In this document: positions 50,064 through 63,984 of the stretch, one piece after another
Layout of the letters: the number at the start of each line of letters is the position of its first letter
How positions within the stretch are numbered: position 1 is the stretch's first letter
Source of the DNA: Temnothorax longispinosus
Taxonomy: Eukaryota; Arthropoda; Insecta; Hymenoptera; Formicidae
Length of the DNA: 64,000 nucleotides
Assembly (NCBI RefSeq): GCF_030848805.1
Contig: NC_092362.1
Coordinates: 13,995,642-14,059,641 of the forward strand
Direction: 5' to 3'
Notes under the pieces: model-generated
What the model saw: only the letters and a program-made list of their open reading frames with translations
Database searches by the model: none
Told to the model about the DNA's origin: nothing
Made by a program: the position numbers and the translations under genes

Positions 50064-51039
50064 CCTTCGAGCCGGCCCGTCCGGGGAGATTTCTCGCTGC
50101 GGCACTTCTCTCGCGGCTAGCCCAGCTAGCCCGATACGGCTCTTCGAACGAGGCTGGGAGCTTTCGTTCCCGATGGAAGAAGCCACGCGTCAACGCTTCG
50201 GTATTCGTTTATATTATGTATCGGTTAAGTGGTGCCCGCCGTCGTTTCGCGCGACGCGACCCGGCGACTATCCACCTCGGACAATCGCATATCAGGACGA
50301 CACACAGGTACGTAGCACCCAGCGCGGTTGCTGTCGTTGACTCAGACGAGGCTGATCGCGCGGCTCGTCGGTGTCGGTAGTCGAAGCGCGGCCGTCGCCA
50401 GGACGTCCTCGCGCGTCGTCGTGGATCGCAGACGGATCGCTCGATCGCGCGACATTCGTAAGCGATACCCTGGACGACAGGATGATAGGAGACAAGACAC
50501 TTGGACGGCCCACCCTTCGCGGAGTCGCCCTCTCCCCCTATCGTCCTTCCGCCACCTACCACACCCCCTCTTTCTGTCTTCACCTCTCTCCCTCTTTCTC
50601 TCTTCCTCTCTCTCCTTTTTCACCACTACACGTCCGCTCCAGTCTGACACGTAACTTCTCTCCTTTTCGCTTTCCGCTCTTTACCGTCCACCGGCGCGGC
50701 GACGGCGGTGGCGTAAGCGTAAAGCGTTCCCGCGTGAGTAACACCGAGGCGAGGTGCCCTACCGTGCCGTCACTTTTCTCGGGTCACTTCCACTGATCGC
50801 CAATCACTCACAAACCGACTACCGACGTCGAATCGGCCCGTCACCGTGGGTGAGTTGACAATCGCGACACACGGTTCATCTCCCTGTTTGGGTTGGGAAC
50901 CGAAATCGCAGACTTTCGCGCGACGTCGAGGAAACGAAAAAATCGGAAAGAGCTTTGATATATGTTCGGCTGTTCAAACGGAGAATTTGTAGTTCGTATA
51001 AGAGAGTTACGTTGACTTTTTTCGGTCCGACGATGTGCT

Positions 51040-51095
51040 CGCGTCGCCTCGCGTCACCTCGCGTCGCGTCGCGTCGCGTCGCGTTGCGTCGGAAT
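51040..51095. repeat. GCGTC-type tandem repeat
   Basis: Eight or more near-consecutive copies of a GCGTC/CGCGT-type pentamer, in the CpG-rich upstream region of Hmx. Confidence 0.75.
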
Positions 51096-52017
51096 TTCGA
51101 CTCGCGCGCGCGTGTCGTCAGAGCGTCGGCGCACGCTGACACAGTGTTCGGTCGCGCGCTCGCGTTAGAAAGAGAGCGGCGCGCAAGCACCCTCGTGTCC
51201 TGCGATACGCTTCGCGGCGAGTGACGGGCCGCGGCGGATGGATGCACTGTGCTCGCGCTACTAAGGGTAGGAAAACGCCGGAGAAACCGCAGGTCACACG
51301 GACGAGGAGAGACTCGTTCGCACACGTAAACGCGTAAACACACGCGCACACACCTTGTACGCGCGCGCGCGCTCGCGCTCACGTATGTTCGCTCGCTCAT
51401 ACGCGCGGCGAGAGAGAGAGAGGGAGTAGGAACGCGAGGGTAGAAGCGCGGCGCGAGGGGCGCGACGGCGAGAAAGAGGGAGAACTGGCGGCGGGGAGTA
51501 AGATAAAGAGAAAGAACGCTTCGGAGTCACGCTTCGAGAGTCACGGGGGTAGTTATTGCGCGCCGCGCGATAGCTAGACTGCGGGGTGCTAGCGAGGGAG
51601 AGGGGCAGGGAAGGCCGCCGCTCGCTAGAACGGGGCGAGCGGATAAATTAGAGGGTGTCAGAGGAAGATGGCAGGAGGGAGCACGCTGACGCGCGCGCGA
51701 AGCAGGGAGAGGAAGGTAGTTGGAGGGGAAGGGTGGCAAGCGAGAGCGAGGACGGCTAAGCTGCAAGTTGTCGGAAGGGGTGTCGGTGCGGTCGGGGTAG
51801 GTGGCAGGGCGGGGCCTACGGCTTGCCAGGGGTTGGCTTTCCGGATTCCTCATAGGACGGAGGCGCGATCGATGACTCGCGCCGCACACGACTACCCGCC
51901 GGGGTAACCCTCGCCGCGGACCAATCGCGTCGGTCGCGCCGTCCTTAACTCGAAAGATACTCGCCCTCGACGTTCCGCGCCACGGCGGCGCGGCGGGTGA
52001 ACGGGGTGGTTATACGC

Positions 52018-52054
52018 GAGGCGAGGCGAGGCGAGGCGAGGCGAGGCGAGGCGA
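52018..52054. repeat. GGCGA pentanucleotide tandem repeat
   Basis: About seven perfect copies of GGCGA in the CpG-rich upstream region of Hmx. Confidence 0.9.
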
Positions 52055-52300
52055 CGTGGACGTCGAGGTCTGCGAGCGAGAGGGGCGGGAGGGAAAGAAG
52101 GGTGGCGAACGCTCGAAACGGGGGGAGCGGGGAGCGCGCGACGGGGTGTGTGGGGGTAACACACAACCCGGTGGCGGTGGCCGCGCCACGCCGTGTTACT
52201 TATCCATTATAACACTCCAAGATCTTGATTTAAGCCTGCAGCCAGTGGTGAGCTTTTAACCAATTAGCCTTTATAGCCTACTCCCTCCGCCCTCCCGCTT

Positions 52301-55300
52301 CCCGCCGATCCCTCTCTTCGCCCTTCTAGCTCGCCTCGTCGAGTCTTCCTACCGTGGCGCGCGATAGTAGCCGCCACGTTGGTGTACCTATATATCCTAT
52401 ACCAACGTCCTCGTCCACAACCGCACGATATACCCACCTAATTTACCGGCTCTCTTCATCCCCCCCTCCTGTTCTCTCTCTCCCTCCGTGTTATCCTTCA
52501 CTCGACTTTTCTCGCTTTTTCCATGCACATATCTGTTTCTTTCTCTTTCTCTCCGTCTTTGCGTCTTTTCGCTATGTACCTACGCGCATTATGAGCGTTG
52601 GTGCATCAGCATGGTGCATTCGGCAAGTATACGTTAAACACGTACGCGCCGAAAGATGCGCGGTAATATTGGATACTCGTCGCCCAATGGATGGAGAAGT
52701 GCTCCTGCGGCGGCACCAGATACGCCGCGCCGCCAGGGTGACGCGATCGAGCCACGGGACGCGAGTATCCTCTCCTCGCTTCCTTTCCTGGCGGGTTACG
52801 TGTCACGTTTATCGATTCAAAGACACATTCTCGATTTTGCATTTAGCCGCGTGAATTAAATGATAAACATAGTGCTATTCGGAGTTATCAGGTATCTCGC
52901 TTGACGTAATCGCATTGCCTACACTTTTGGTTTGATTTTGATTATCTGCTTGGAACAATGTTAGGTATATCCAAACGCACAATTATTACAAAGGGTTGCT
53001 TCAAAATATCGTTTAAATTGCTGGAAATACACATTGTTTTCGAAGACTAAATTATAAATAGTGATTATTTTTATATTGAAAGAAATACTAAAACAAATAT
53101 TTCTGAAAAAATATATATCTTTTCTATTCTTTATACTAAATAATATTTCACACATACACTTTGATATACCTCAACATAAAATTTGTAGAAAAATTTGTAT
53201 GAAGAAGAGATCGGTATAAAAATCAATCTTTCTAAATTATTTTCTAGCAGCTAGTAAAAGATCTGGAGTTTTCGAATAAAAATAATAAAAGTTATACAAA
53301 ACATGATATTGCATTCTTTATAATAGAAGAAATACAATTTTCGATCTGAATACGATGATTGCTCGAAATTAAAAAAAAAAATTCTCAAACGGGATATACT
53401 TCTGTCGACCATTATATATACGCGTTTAAAAAGAGACATATTTTTAAATCTAGTCCATCGAGTTTTCTTCTTATCCAATCCACGAAGCTAATTAGAGGAA
53501 GCATTATTTAATCCCATTTGGCTCAACTGGTTCGATGTCGCCGATAAACCGTATCAAAAAAACCACCTCTCTCTCTTCCGAGGTCGGAAGATAATTAATA
53601 CACAGGCATAAGCAAGATGTAAAAACGCGGTAAAAACGCAAAGAGGCAGAGCGCGGCTAACGGCTCCAAGTTGGATGGACGCAAATGAGCGGCGCGCACG
53701 CCACGCATAGCCACACCTCGCGGCTCGCGAGAAAGCGGAAAGCCGCAAACGGCAACCCGAGCTCGCTCAAAGCTCGGAGAGCCCCGAATGGTCGTCGTCT
53801 CCGCCCGCAGGCGAGAAGGTAGATGAAAAAAGTTGTATGTACACGCTCGTGAATTAAAAAGAAATGGTCAAACGCAGGAGACGCGATGTTGTTTCGCAAT
53901 ATGTGATAAGGAAGGACAAAGGCATTCCGCGATGCTTTTTTTCTCTTCACACTTCATTTAGTTACGCACCTTTGTAATATCATCGAGAATGACCTATCGA
54001 TAGTTTTAGAAATACAAAGTTTAAATCTGAAAAAAATATCGTTTGATATATAAATTCAGAAAAATCCTTTACAATAAATATGTTATAATCACGAACTAGA
54101 ATATAAAACGGGATATATTAAAATTTTATTTTATTATAAGTTATAAGAAAGAATGTATAACGAAGATAAGAAGTATTTTTTAAATCATTTAATATCATTT
54201 ATCGCGTATTTCTATGTTGATTTTTTAAAATAGTTCATATTAATACTGATAAATATTTAAACGATTAAAAAACAGTTGACAAATATTTCTCGTGGATTAG
54301 TTTGGAAATTGGATATTGATACATTAATAAAATATGATTTCTCTGTATAAATTATATTATTATTTATATCTAATAGAGCGTTCGGTGCAGAGATATACAT
54401 ATGCATATATGTACGGCTTCGCGCAGATCAGTATATGTTCCTATGCAATAAACGCACACTCCATTCACGTTATGACGGATGATCATATTCCATTCACGCT
54501 CCAATCACGATTCGGTCAAATATGCTCTAATGCGTTTGAATTGCGCCATACGCGTTCAAGTCACGAGATATGATTTCGTATAATGGCAATTTTTTAAAAA
54601 CACCGCCTGCGTTAACGTACATATGTCCACTATTATTACTCAGAGATTTTAATTTTACACGCAATGTTTTATGTAATTTACCAGCGTGTGAATAATCAAC
54701 GGAATAAAAATTAAAGTAATTCAAAGATAATCCAATATAACTGATGGATCAATACGCATGTATCAATTTGAAAACGGTATATATTTCTAAAAATTAATCA
54801 AACTATAAACTTTTATCTAACGCAATCATATCCTGTATACATTTAAAAATGACATAATATCGTTTTCTCTGCAAATATAAGTGGTGAGATTGTATCAAAG
54901 CGTGACACGTGTCGTTATAGATAAATGCTTAACGATAATATCTGTAATACTTGGAAAATTTTCCAATTGCGTAAAGCAGTTTTTATAATATCTCCGAATA
55001 AAAACTTAGGACACTATGACTTTTTTTAGCATTAGCAAAAAAACGCACAATTATTAAAAGAAAGCGAACGATTTGCCGCTTGTGGATTCTCGATTTTTGG
55101 AATTAGCGTCGGGCAGGGTAACTTTCAGTATCGCCTCGGATAGTCAAATAGCTTCTGGCAAATAGAAAAATGTATATATATATTGTATAAAGAGTATTAG
55201 ATGGTCCGACCAAATACGTGTGCTGCGCTCCGAATCACACTTCCGCCCGGTACACCTCGTCGAAGCGCATCGAAAATGCAGAGGCGTCCGAATATTTGCG

Positions 55301-56288
55301 GAATATGCGTGTAGTCGATAGTCACAATCGTTGCGGATAGCGAAATCCTATTATGCCGCACGTATCTGGCATGTATTCGCACAAAGTTGCTCCTTTAGGC
55401 TAAGTGCACGGTTGAGAATTTTATTAACGGGAATTGCCGTTGCGTGAATTTCAGTGATAAAATATTTAAAATCGAGATATTTAGAAAACCTAAATGTATG
55501 CGTGATTTAAAATCTTCACCAAGATAATGCTGAAAAATAAAATTCAGAAATCTCTCTAGAAGCTGTTTTAAGTAAAACACCTTTGCTGATTAACATGAGA
55601 TCAGAGACTTTCGTCAAACAATGAGAGAAAGGAAATCTGTGTATATCTTTATCAAATATTTAGTTCCAAGAGCGATCTTCTGATTCTGAGTCTTATCTCC
55701 CTAATACGAGGATAATATTCAATGTCTGTGGAAGATGGTTGTCTGTTGATGCTAAATATATAGCGAGAAAAGATCGCGGAACAAAAAGACCATGACGTGC
55801 CGCTATAACGAGGTTACATCGAGAGCTCTTTCAGAGAGCAACCGGCTCGTGTTTCAGGAGCGATTGGAGAGGGAAGGAGAGGGAACGGGGGGGGGAGGGA
55901 TGAACAGAGTGCTCGGGGGTTGATGCTGGCGATTGAAGTTTCGAGATTCGGCTCAAATTGGCAGCCGCTTAAGAGATTTCGCGGACGGGCGGGTGTAGAA
56001 GCTGCATAATGCGACCGAGAGATTTCCCGGCGCGTCGATCTCTCTCGTCGGCACCTCTCCTGCATGAGTATCCCGTAGGTGCCCCCCTTCCTCGTGCCTC
56101 TTTCCTTCCTTCTGCATTTCTTCTCTCTCGTTTTCCTTTTTTTTTTCTTCTCTTCCTCATTCGTGCCGATGCGTAATACTAGGGACGTCCACGGTCGAGT
56201 GCGCCGCTTGTGCCGCCTGTATTTTACTTTGTGCCTGGTGCGTAAGAGGATTATATCCTTTCTCTTCTCTACTGAGAGGGAGAGGCTG

Positions 56289-56340
<52 letters not shown>

Positions 56341-59300
56341 AGGAAAACGGACATGAGACCAGATAGCGAAAGAAAAAGATAGATGAGGTGGGGCGAGGCG
56401 GAGGGTGAAAGAGAGGTAAGTGGTGGGTATGCTTCACTTTTCACAGGGGCGCCTTTGTTCCCTATTATCCGATGTGATTAGTCGATGATGCAGGTAAGCT
56501 ACCACGGGGGGTCCCCATTATACTTCTGGCCGAACTACTCTCTCGCGAGTCGCGCGAGCCTCGACGTAGAATTGCGATCGGCCTGTTACTGAACCAAAGT
56601 ACCCTCCGTTTTTCACTTTCCTTCTTCCCTACATCTTTTTTCTGCGTCTCTCTCTCCCTCCGATACTCTCTGTGTATCTTCACAGTCCCTCTTGTTATCT
56701 CTCTTCGATGGCTGCGAGGCGTTCGATATTTCCTTTTTTTTTCTCGAACCACTCGGCGCTTTACTTCCTTCTCTCTCTTTCTCTCTTTTTCTTTCTTTAT
56801 CGCATACAGCATCGTCGTTTCGCTTTCTCCGTCCCGCTCTCTCGTCTCGTGTGCCCTTTTTCCCTATCCTGTTCCCTCTCGGCCGGTTGTCGGCAAATCG
56901 GGAGCCGCCGACCTGCTGTGAAATTTATACTCTTACCGTGCACCGCAACAATGATCGCAGCCTCCGCATTTTAGCACGCCCGATTTGTGTTATCGTTTGG
57001 GATTTCTTTCATCCTACCACGGGAATTTATTTTGCGAAGTAATTAGACCGTGTTCTTCCCCGTACGCTATTATGTATAAAGATATTATATGTATACAAGT
57101 GTCTCGGGTATCGCGCATTTTTTCTCGCGACTATAGGTTCTTTGATAAAATTAATGTCGGTTTTATTTTAGCCAATTTTTCTTTCGATGACACCTTTTTC
57201 TAGAATCTTACATCATTACCGCAATGTTAAATATTTTTATAAATAACATTTATATGAAATTCTTATATATAAAGCTCTAAACTTATAAGTAAAGCTCACT
57301 CTTTTTTTTCTCTATTTAAGCAGAGGAATGAGACTTTATTATCTGTTTTTATATCTAAAATTTAATTAATCGTGGAACATCTTTCATATTACATGTAAAT
57401 CTCTGTGGCGTCTTGACATTTTTGTTAAAATTTTATCAAAGGATCCTCAGTTAAGAGAAAATATATCAGACTTATATATAACATAGCGATCGCTGTGAAT
57501 GAATGTGTGCGAGCAATCACGTTATACGTAATAAATTTACTTTGGCTCAGTGTCATTAAATGTTCACATCAATATACACGCAGTATATATAATGTACGTT
57601 ATTCCTTTTATGCGTTTATACGAAGATTTATCTTCGGATTGTGATGTTTCAACCTAGCAGTGTATTTACTAATATTAATTAATTTTTACTCCTTAAGACA
57701 TTGGGCATTGATTCTACTAATTTGTAGCGATGTATTCAAGGAATTTCTCGTCGTGGGATGAGAAAATTGAATTACTCCTGCTTAAGGGACAGCATCGAGG
57801 AGCGGAAATACACGCGATATACTTACAGATAACGAGCGATTAACGAGCGGCTACAGTTTAAAAGGCAGAAAGGTGATAGGGGAAGAAGAAGAAGAGGAAG
57901 AAGAAGAGAGACACAATGGTGACAGGGATAAACGAGAAGTCTGAAAGTCGTAAGACGAGGCGTCAAGGAGAAAAGGTGGGTGCCGCTGGCTGACTCTGGC
58001 TTTAATACCTTACATTAAGCTCGGGGAGCGGGCGACTAATTACGTGACGCCGTTCACAGTAAACGCGAATTAAAAGGAGCTGTACCGGGGGTTTGTTTCC
58101 AGGTAAACTTTACTCGGGCCGCTAAGCCGCAATATATTTCCCGCTGTATGAAATGCCCATGCGATCAAAGATAACGACCAAAGATATCAAAATTAACGAG
58201 CACGTATACTCACTTGTATCCGTGAGTTCTTTTGTGTAGATCCTCCGAACGTAAATCTATGAACTTTTAATTTTATATAAACGCGTAAAATCCTGATAAA
58301 AATGTGTTCGAGAATCTGTGATTGCGACGTGTTAAGATATATGTGACAAATCTTATTTTCTTATAAATTTATTTTCATCTATTTATCCTTTATTTTTCGA
58401 CGTTTTATCTTAAATTGATCGAAGCATTTAAATGTCAAAATCGTTTACAAATTGTAGAATTGTTAAATTATTATTACGCATTTGTATAACGTTATTTACT
58501 AAAAATTTAACATCTTAAAGATGCAATCCGGTCTGAATCGCTGTCTGCTTTTTATTCAGAGAATATTCCAGTGCAATTTCGTGAACATGTAAAACTATTA
58601 GAATAATGAGAACTTCTTCTCTATTTCCCTTTTTTCTCACCGTTTAAATTCAACTTTACGTTCTGCAACGTGGGCTGAGCTTTTCATTTCCATAGATGAT
58701 ATTACAAAAGTTCCTCCTTTCTCAACAAAAAGGGATGTCACGAGGAATAAGTTGCGCATATTACAATATTGCGGCGGGAGATAACGCGATATTACACTCA
58801 ATAATGGCGTTTTCACGTTTCAACTAGCAGAGGAGGGCTACGATCTACATTTCGGTAAAGTAGGGGGTTGCGTTAATGGACGAGGGTGGATATATCCCCT
58901 AAGGACAATCGTAGTGGTCAAATTAGGCAACTTTTGTGAATAGTCTTGGTGTGGTTTTCTGGTCAGAGCAGGAAATGTGCAGTGTTAAGGCATTTCTGAA
59001 ACCATCTCTTCCATTTAACTGTAACCAGAAAAGTAAAATCTTTTCTAGATAAAAAAAGATAACGATAAACTTAATATTTATTATAATTCAGAAAAGACAT
59101 GACTCATTCACAGCCCTATTATTGTTGTTTCAACAGTTTTTAATAGCTTCTGAATTTTATGACTATTTTTTCTATATCTTATGAAGATTAATGAAAGATA
59201 TTGATTTGATGTTATTCTCCATTGTATTTTACATACCAACATAATATACTTTTAACATGAAATATCGTTACTGGACTCAAACAAATATCATCATAGTTAT

Positions 59301-60600
59301 CTAAGTGAAATTTAATAATGGTAGTTAAGAGTTAAGAATATCACTAGATGTTTGGATCGGTTGCCATTTTTACATATTGATAAGACATTATCCATAAATT
59401 TAATTATACGTTTAATGTTTAATGCTTTTAATGCTTAATGACGTGCGAGTAGCTGTTCGGAAAAATTGATACGTCATTATTTCTGCAAAATACAAAATAT
59501 TCCATAATGACTTTAACAAATACGAGTAAAATGCGGACGCGGATGTCGAATTATTAAGCGTGCAATTAAAAATACACGTACACATTTATTTTAATGCATG
59601 ATTAATTAAACAATAAACTATATATATAGAAGCGTGTATCGCATTGTATTACGCACGAGTAAATTTTTAATTCCCTCTTCGAGTTAAAACGTATCATAAA
59701 ATATGGTACATCGCGACACATCCATTACTTTTATACATAAAATTCATTTGCATAATTAGTTGCCTCTGAAACGTAAACTTATTTGTCATTAAATAATAAC
59801 GTATGATTTCTCAACAGGATCGTCATGATTTAATTTCACATAATGCATAAAAGAAGTGCTTTCTTTTTATCTTAACAATTAATTACGAGCTCCTTTTCTA
59901 AACAGGATTTTTCAAGTTTTTGTAATTAAATCTCTCTTCAATTAAAAAATCCTATTAAAATAAAATATACCCACAATTTTTTAATAAAAGATCATCAATT
60001 TTTCATTAATTATTTTATTTATTTTTCTCGAGGTTATTTCATAAGATACGTGTGCGCATTATTTTTAATTGCTTGTAAATATTATTGATATTCCAGCACT
60101 TTTACTAATGAAAGTCAGCTGCGATTAATGACGGAAGTGACAGACAAAATTTTTGAAAACTTTATCGACAGTCCGTAGTTATTCGCGTCTACGTCTATAC
60201 ATAAACAATCATTTCGGATTCAACGGAAAGAACGGTTCAGAGCGGTTTTTTTTATCACACTTCTAAATAATTCAATGTATACTTCCGAATCCATCCGCAA
60301 AAGGACGCGCAATGCTTGGCGTATAATTTTTATCGCGCTCCATCGCCATTAATGTTACACTCCGCTAAATGTATCTCGTGAATAATGCACAGTTAATTCG
60401 ATTACCGTTCTTCTCGCGGCCTTTTCGTCCACCCGGCATATTTTCCCCGCGAATATTCCGTTTACCTCTCTTCCGTCCGCTCTCCTCTTGTTCTCGTCGT
60501 TCTGAGTACCGCGGCCTGAAGGAAACCCAAAAAATTCCACCGACCGGGACCAACGAGAGCTCAAAAGTTGTAGTTTCGACCTGATCCGCGTAAGGGAGAC
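52301..60600. other. Gene-poor region 5' of Hmx (proximal)
   Basis: About 8 kb without a recognisable exon. AT-rich blocks (53.0-53.4, 54.0-54.9, 58.2-58.6 and 59.0-60.2 kb) alternate with GC-richer segments (52.3-52.85, 53.5-53.9, 55.8-57.0 and 57.8-58.1 kb). CT/GA-rich tracts are frequent. Regulatory content is plausible, but no specific element can be named. Confidence 0.45.
56291..56337. repeat. (CT)n microsatellite
   Basis: About 23 consecutive CT units upstream of Hmx. Confidence 0.95.
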
Positions 60601-60617
60601 GGGGAAGATCGAAATTC

Positions 60618-60619
<2 letters not shown>

Positions 60620-60666
<47 letters not shown>
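60620..60666. repeat. (GA)n microsatellite
   Basis: About 23 consecutive AG units. Confidence 0.95.
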
Positions 60667-60669
<3 letters not shown>

Positions 60670-62730
60670 TTACGTGCCCTTACGCGCACGCGTGCGTGTA
60701 ACATGTATCCACGTGTATTACCTACAAAGCTTGGTCCTCGTCGACGTACGCGGATTCGCGGGTTTCGCCTCCGCGGTTCCTGGCAGGCTAGGCAAGAATG
60801 AAGTGCAACGGGGAACAGAGAGGGTGGCTGGAAAAGGAGACGAGAGAATAGGGGGAGGGACGAATGGTGGTTTTCTTTGGAGACCGAAATGGAGTCTTGC
60901 GTTCGCGGTGATTACGCGCGCGAAAGAAATAAAGAGCGGGACAAAGATGGGGATCTTTGAAAGGAGGGAAAAGACAGAGAGATGGAAAGAGGTATACGTA
61001 TTAAGGGGGTGAGAGTAGAGGGAAAGAGGGGGAGGGGGTGAGAGTCGAGAGAGGAGGGAACGTGCGGATGGAGAAAGAGATATTCTGTGGTGCGCACGGG
61101 TCTCCGTGATATTGCTGGCTGGCTAAATGAAACCGCACGTGAAAAACTGACGAGTAAGAGGTGCGAGAGTACCTCTCTCGCCGAGCCTCGCTGTCCCGAC
61201 GCCTACACGCGATCGATCGTCTCTCTTTCTCTCTCTTTCTCTTTCTCTCGTTCTCTCGCCATTTCGCACTGTACACCGCTCAATGATGTTTTCCATTTAA
61301 TTTCGAAAAATGCTACAGGCGTGAACGCGCGCTGGGAAAGTAATATCGGGATGCATCACGTTTCGCTTCGTTCTCGTTGATGATGTACGAAAAAGCGCGA
61401 GCTCCGCTATGCGTGTTTGTAGAGCGTTTAAGCTCCAGAACTGCGAATCGGCATGTAATGGATCTTAGTATTTTTCATAGTTGTTACTTCGCTCCTTCCC
61501 GCTGTGGCAGGCAAAAGTCGCCTTGACGATCATTCTAAATACTCTCTGTGTTTTCTCTCAATTCCATGGCAGATTTCAGAAGATTGAGATAGCAGGAGAA
61601 ACGCAAAACAAAGAGTGTATATACGTAAAATGTGCTCATATAACTATATTAATAGTACGTATTACAGCTTTAATAAATCAAAGATAACTAATTTTGTGAA
61701 ATTTAATTTCACACAAGTATGGATATTCAGTAAAAAGACTGTTAAACTAAGTTTAAAGTCAGTCCGAAAATTGTCTAAAAGTAGAAAGATTCATCACAGG
61801 CATAGGTATATGAAAAGAAAATAGAAATGTAATGATAACTATAACAGGTGCAATATTTCAAAGAGATAAATTTTTCTTATGTATCTTGAAGAAATATCGC
61901 TTATATGCTAATGATAGCACAGCAAATTGTTAGGATTTCGCACATCTCCGTGCTGCGCGGTAAGTGGAAATCGCCCGCGAGCGAGCGGCCCCGATCGGGA
62001 TAAAGAAATTCGGCGAATCGTCGGTTTCACAGCACGAGAGAGGAGCCATTCTCTCTCCTTCTCCCTGTGGAGCGCGCGGCGGTTGACCGTCGGTGAAAGA
62101 GCGTTCATTGCGGAAACGAAAACTCGAATCGTTAAACACACACGGACACAAACACGCGGCGGGGGCCCGCACGCACGCTCGAGAAGAGTGGCGCGGGGGG
62201 CGACGGGACGTTGTGGGGTCGTGGCGGCGAGAGGGAAAGGGGGTGGTGGGCCGAGGGGTGAGAGGGGATGAGGTGGGATGGCACGATCGATCGGGTGGTT
62301 CTCGTTGCCTCCGGTTCAAAGAAAAGCCGGCGCGCGAAATCGGACGGGCGCGGTAGGTAGGTAGGTAGGTAAAGCTTGTATACGCGCGACATCCGGCTAA
62401 TCAGAAAATGTAGGAGCGCGGGAGACTAATAGAGAGTGAAAAGGCATCAAATAAACAAACACCGGGTGGCGCGGGATCGTGGAACCGCGGGGCGCGGAAG
62501 GGCACGAGGGGTAAACGGGGAGGAAGATACAGGGAGAACAGGGATGGGGCAAGTGGAGTGAGGAAGAAGAGAACAGGGACAAACGGAGATAGCGAAAGTA
62601 GATAGAGCGCGAAACAAGTCAGCCCGGTGGTCGACGAGAGAGATAGGGCGACGGAGAGTGAGCGAAGAAAGATCAGGAGAGTGGTTGAGAGACGACGAAA
62701 ACTGGGGAAAAGCTGGAGAGAAAGAGAGGA

Positions 62731-62732
62731 GT

Positions 62733-62758
<26 letters not shown>
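62731..62758. repeat. (GA)n microsatellite
   Basis: About 13 consecutive GA units inside a longer GA-rich segment (62480-62860). Confidence 0.9.
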
Positions 62759-62764
<6 letters not shown>

Positions 62765-63213
62765 ATCTCGGTACTGGGAGGAAAAGGAGACGAAAGGGAT
62801 AGAGATAGGAGATAAGCCGCTCATAGTTGAGGCGAGATGCAGCGAGAGGCGAGGGTGAGATAGGGCTATTAGGGTTGGCTATAGGCGCCGCCCCGGCTAT
62901 TAGAGGGTTGTTTCACCCCTACCTCGTCGGTGAAACACCGCATGGTATAACAGTAACGCGTATAATAGTATGTGTGACGCGTATGTGTGTCCCATCGTCA
63001 TCGTCGTTGTCGTCGTCCTCGTCATCATCCTCGCTTCTCCACCTACTCTATTCCTCTTTCTCGACGTGTGAGATCGCGTACACGAACGCACATTCGCGAT
63101 TCGGCGAAGGGAGTGTGCGGTTTCGCCGACGGGCATGCATGTGTTTCTGTGCGTATACATGCATACACATATGCAAGGACGTGCGCGTATGCACACGCGT
63201 GTGGCCGAGCCGG

Positions 63214-63227
63214 GTTACCACGGCAAC
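63214..63227. promoter_or_regulatory. X-box-like palindrome (candidate RFX site)
   Basis: GTTACCACGGCAAC matches both half-sites of the RFX consensus (GTNRCC and RGYAAC) with a 2-bp spacer. RFX factors drive ciliary genes in sensory neurons. It lies in a GC-rich block and function is unproven. Confidence 0.4.
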
Positions 63228-63957
63228 GGGTGCTTGCGGGAGAGATGCCTTTAATAGGTATCTCTTTGGTGGAGATGGACCCGCTAGCTTCCACGTAAAC
63301 GTTTCGCCGTATGCGTGTCCGACTTTCGTGGCGGTGTGTCCGCCACCAGCCGCGCGCGCCAACTCGTGAAGGTAACTACGTGTACTCGTAATAATGATCT
63401 TCACCACTTAGATCTTCCGATGAAAATGTTGCGGCGCGTCAATAGGTTTACGAGCTCTAAAAAACTGATTGTAAGAAGATAAATCTCCACGAATCGTGTG
63501 TAAACATCGGTATTGATGAAGCATTAAATTGGATATCTGTTAAAATAAAGTCTCCCGGAAGATTTACCGGAGAATAAAATTTTCCTTTTTCTGCACACAT
63601 TTATGTGTAAATGGAGTTGCTCAACTTGCAATAACTTGCAGAGGTCTCTTTCCGTTTTTGTTTAATTGCTGCGAAGATTGCTGCGGCAACCAGTCCTCAG
63701 AGTTGTTGGAAATTGCCATTGTTACATTTTACGCCAGATACGGATATATGATATATGAGGAGTATATAAGTAGAGTTTAGACCGTCGGCTATTAACGTCT
63801 CTCTCCCCCCTCTCTCTCCCTCTCTCCCTCTCTCCCTCTCTTGATATTCGTGCGAGAGTCGTAAACGAACGTAACGTACAGCGTATCGAGAAGTATACCA
63901 CCTCTCGGGGTGGAAAGGGCGATGAGGTGGCGATGGTTGCGTCCCCCGTGATCCTGT

Positions 63958-63984
63958 TCTCTCTCTCTCTCTCTCTCTCTCTCT
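63958..63984. repeat. (CT)n microsatellite
   Basis: About 13 consecutive CT units at the right edge of the window, preceded by CCCTCTCT-type repeats (63800-63841). Confidence 0.9.

Larger units (their letters stand above)
50064..52300 (-). promoter_or_regulatory. GC/CpG-rich 5' region of Hmx
   Basis: Strongly GC- and CpG-rich against the surrounding AT-rich DNA, continuing from coding exon 1. It must contain at least part of the Hmx 5' UTR and probably the promoter. It has CT-rich runs (50550-50650), GCGTC repeats (51040-51095), GA-rich runs (51408-51490) and GGCGA repeats (52018-52054). No protein-coding frame other than Hmx is supported; the long frames seen here arise from low stop-codon density in GC-rich DNA. 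Confidence 0.55.

Noticed and set aside
49594..50193. Alternative long frames over Hmx exon 1, including a + strand frame at 49611-50120
   Set aside because: GC-rich shadow frames without recognisable domains. The chosen frame joins in phase to exon 2 and contains an eh1-like motif.
50876..52166. Several overlapping Arg-rich frames on both strands
   Set aside because: Low stop-codon density in CpG-rich repetitive DNA; all frames are similarly open.
61908..63407. Overlapping frames up to 180 codons on both strands
   Set aside because: GC-rich and simple-sequence composition; no family similarity and no consistent exon structure. A non-coding first exon of an outside gene remains possible.
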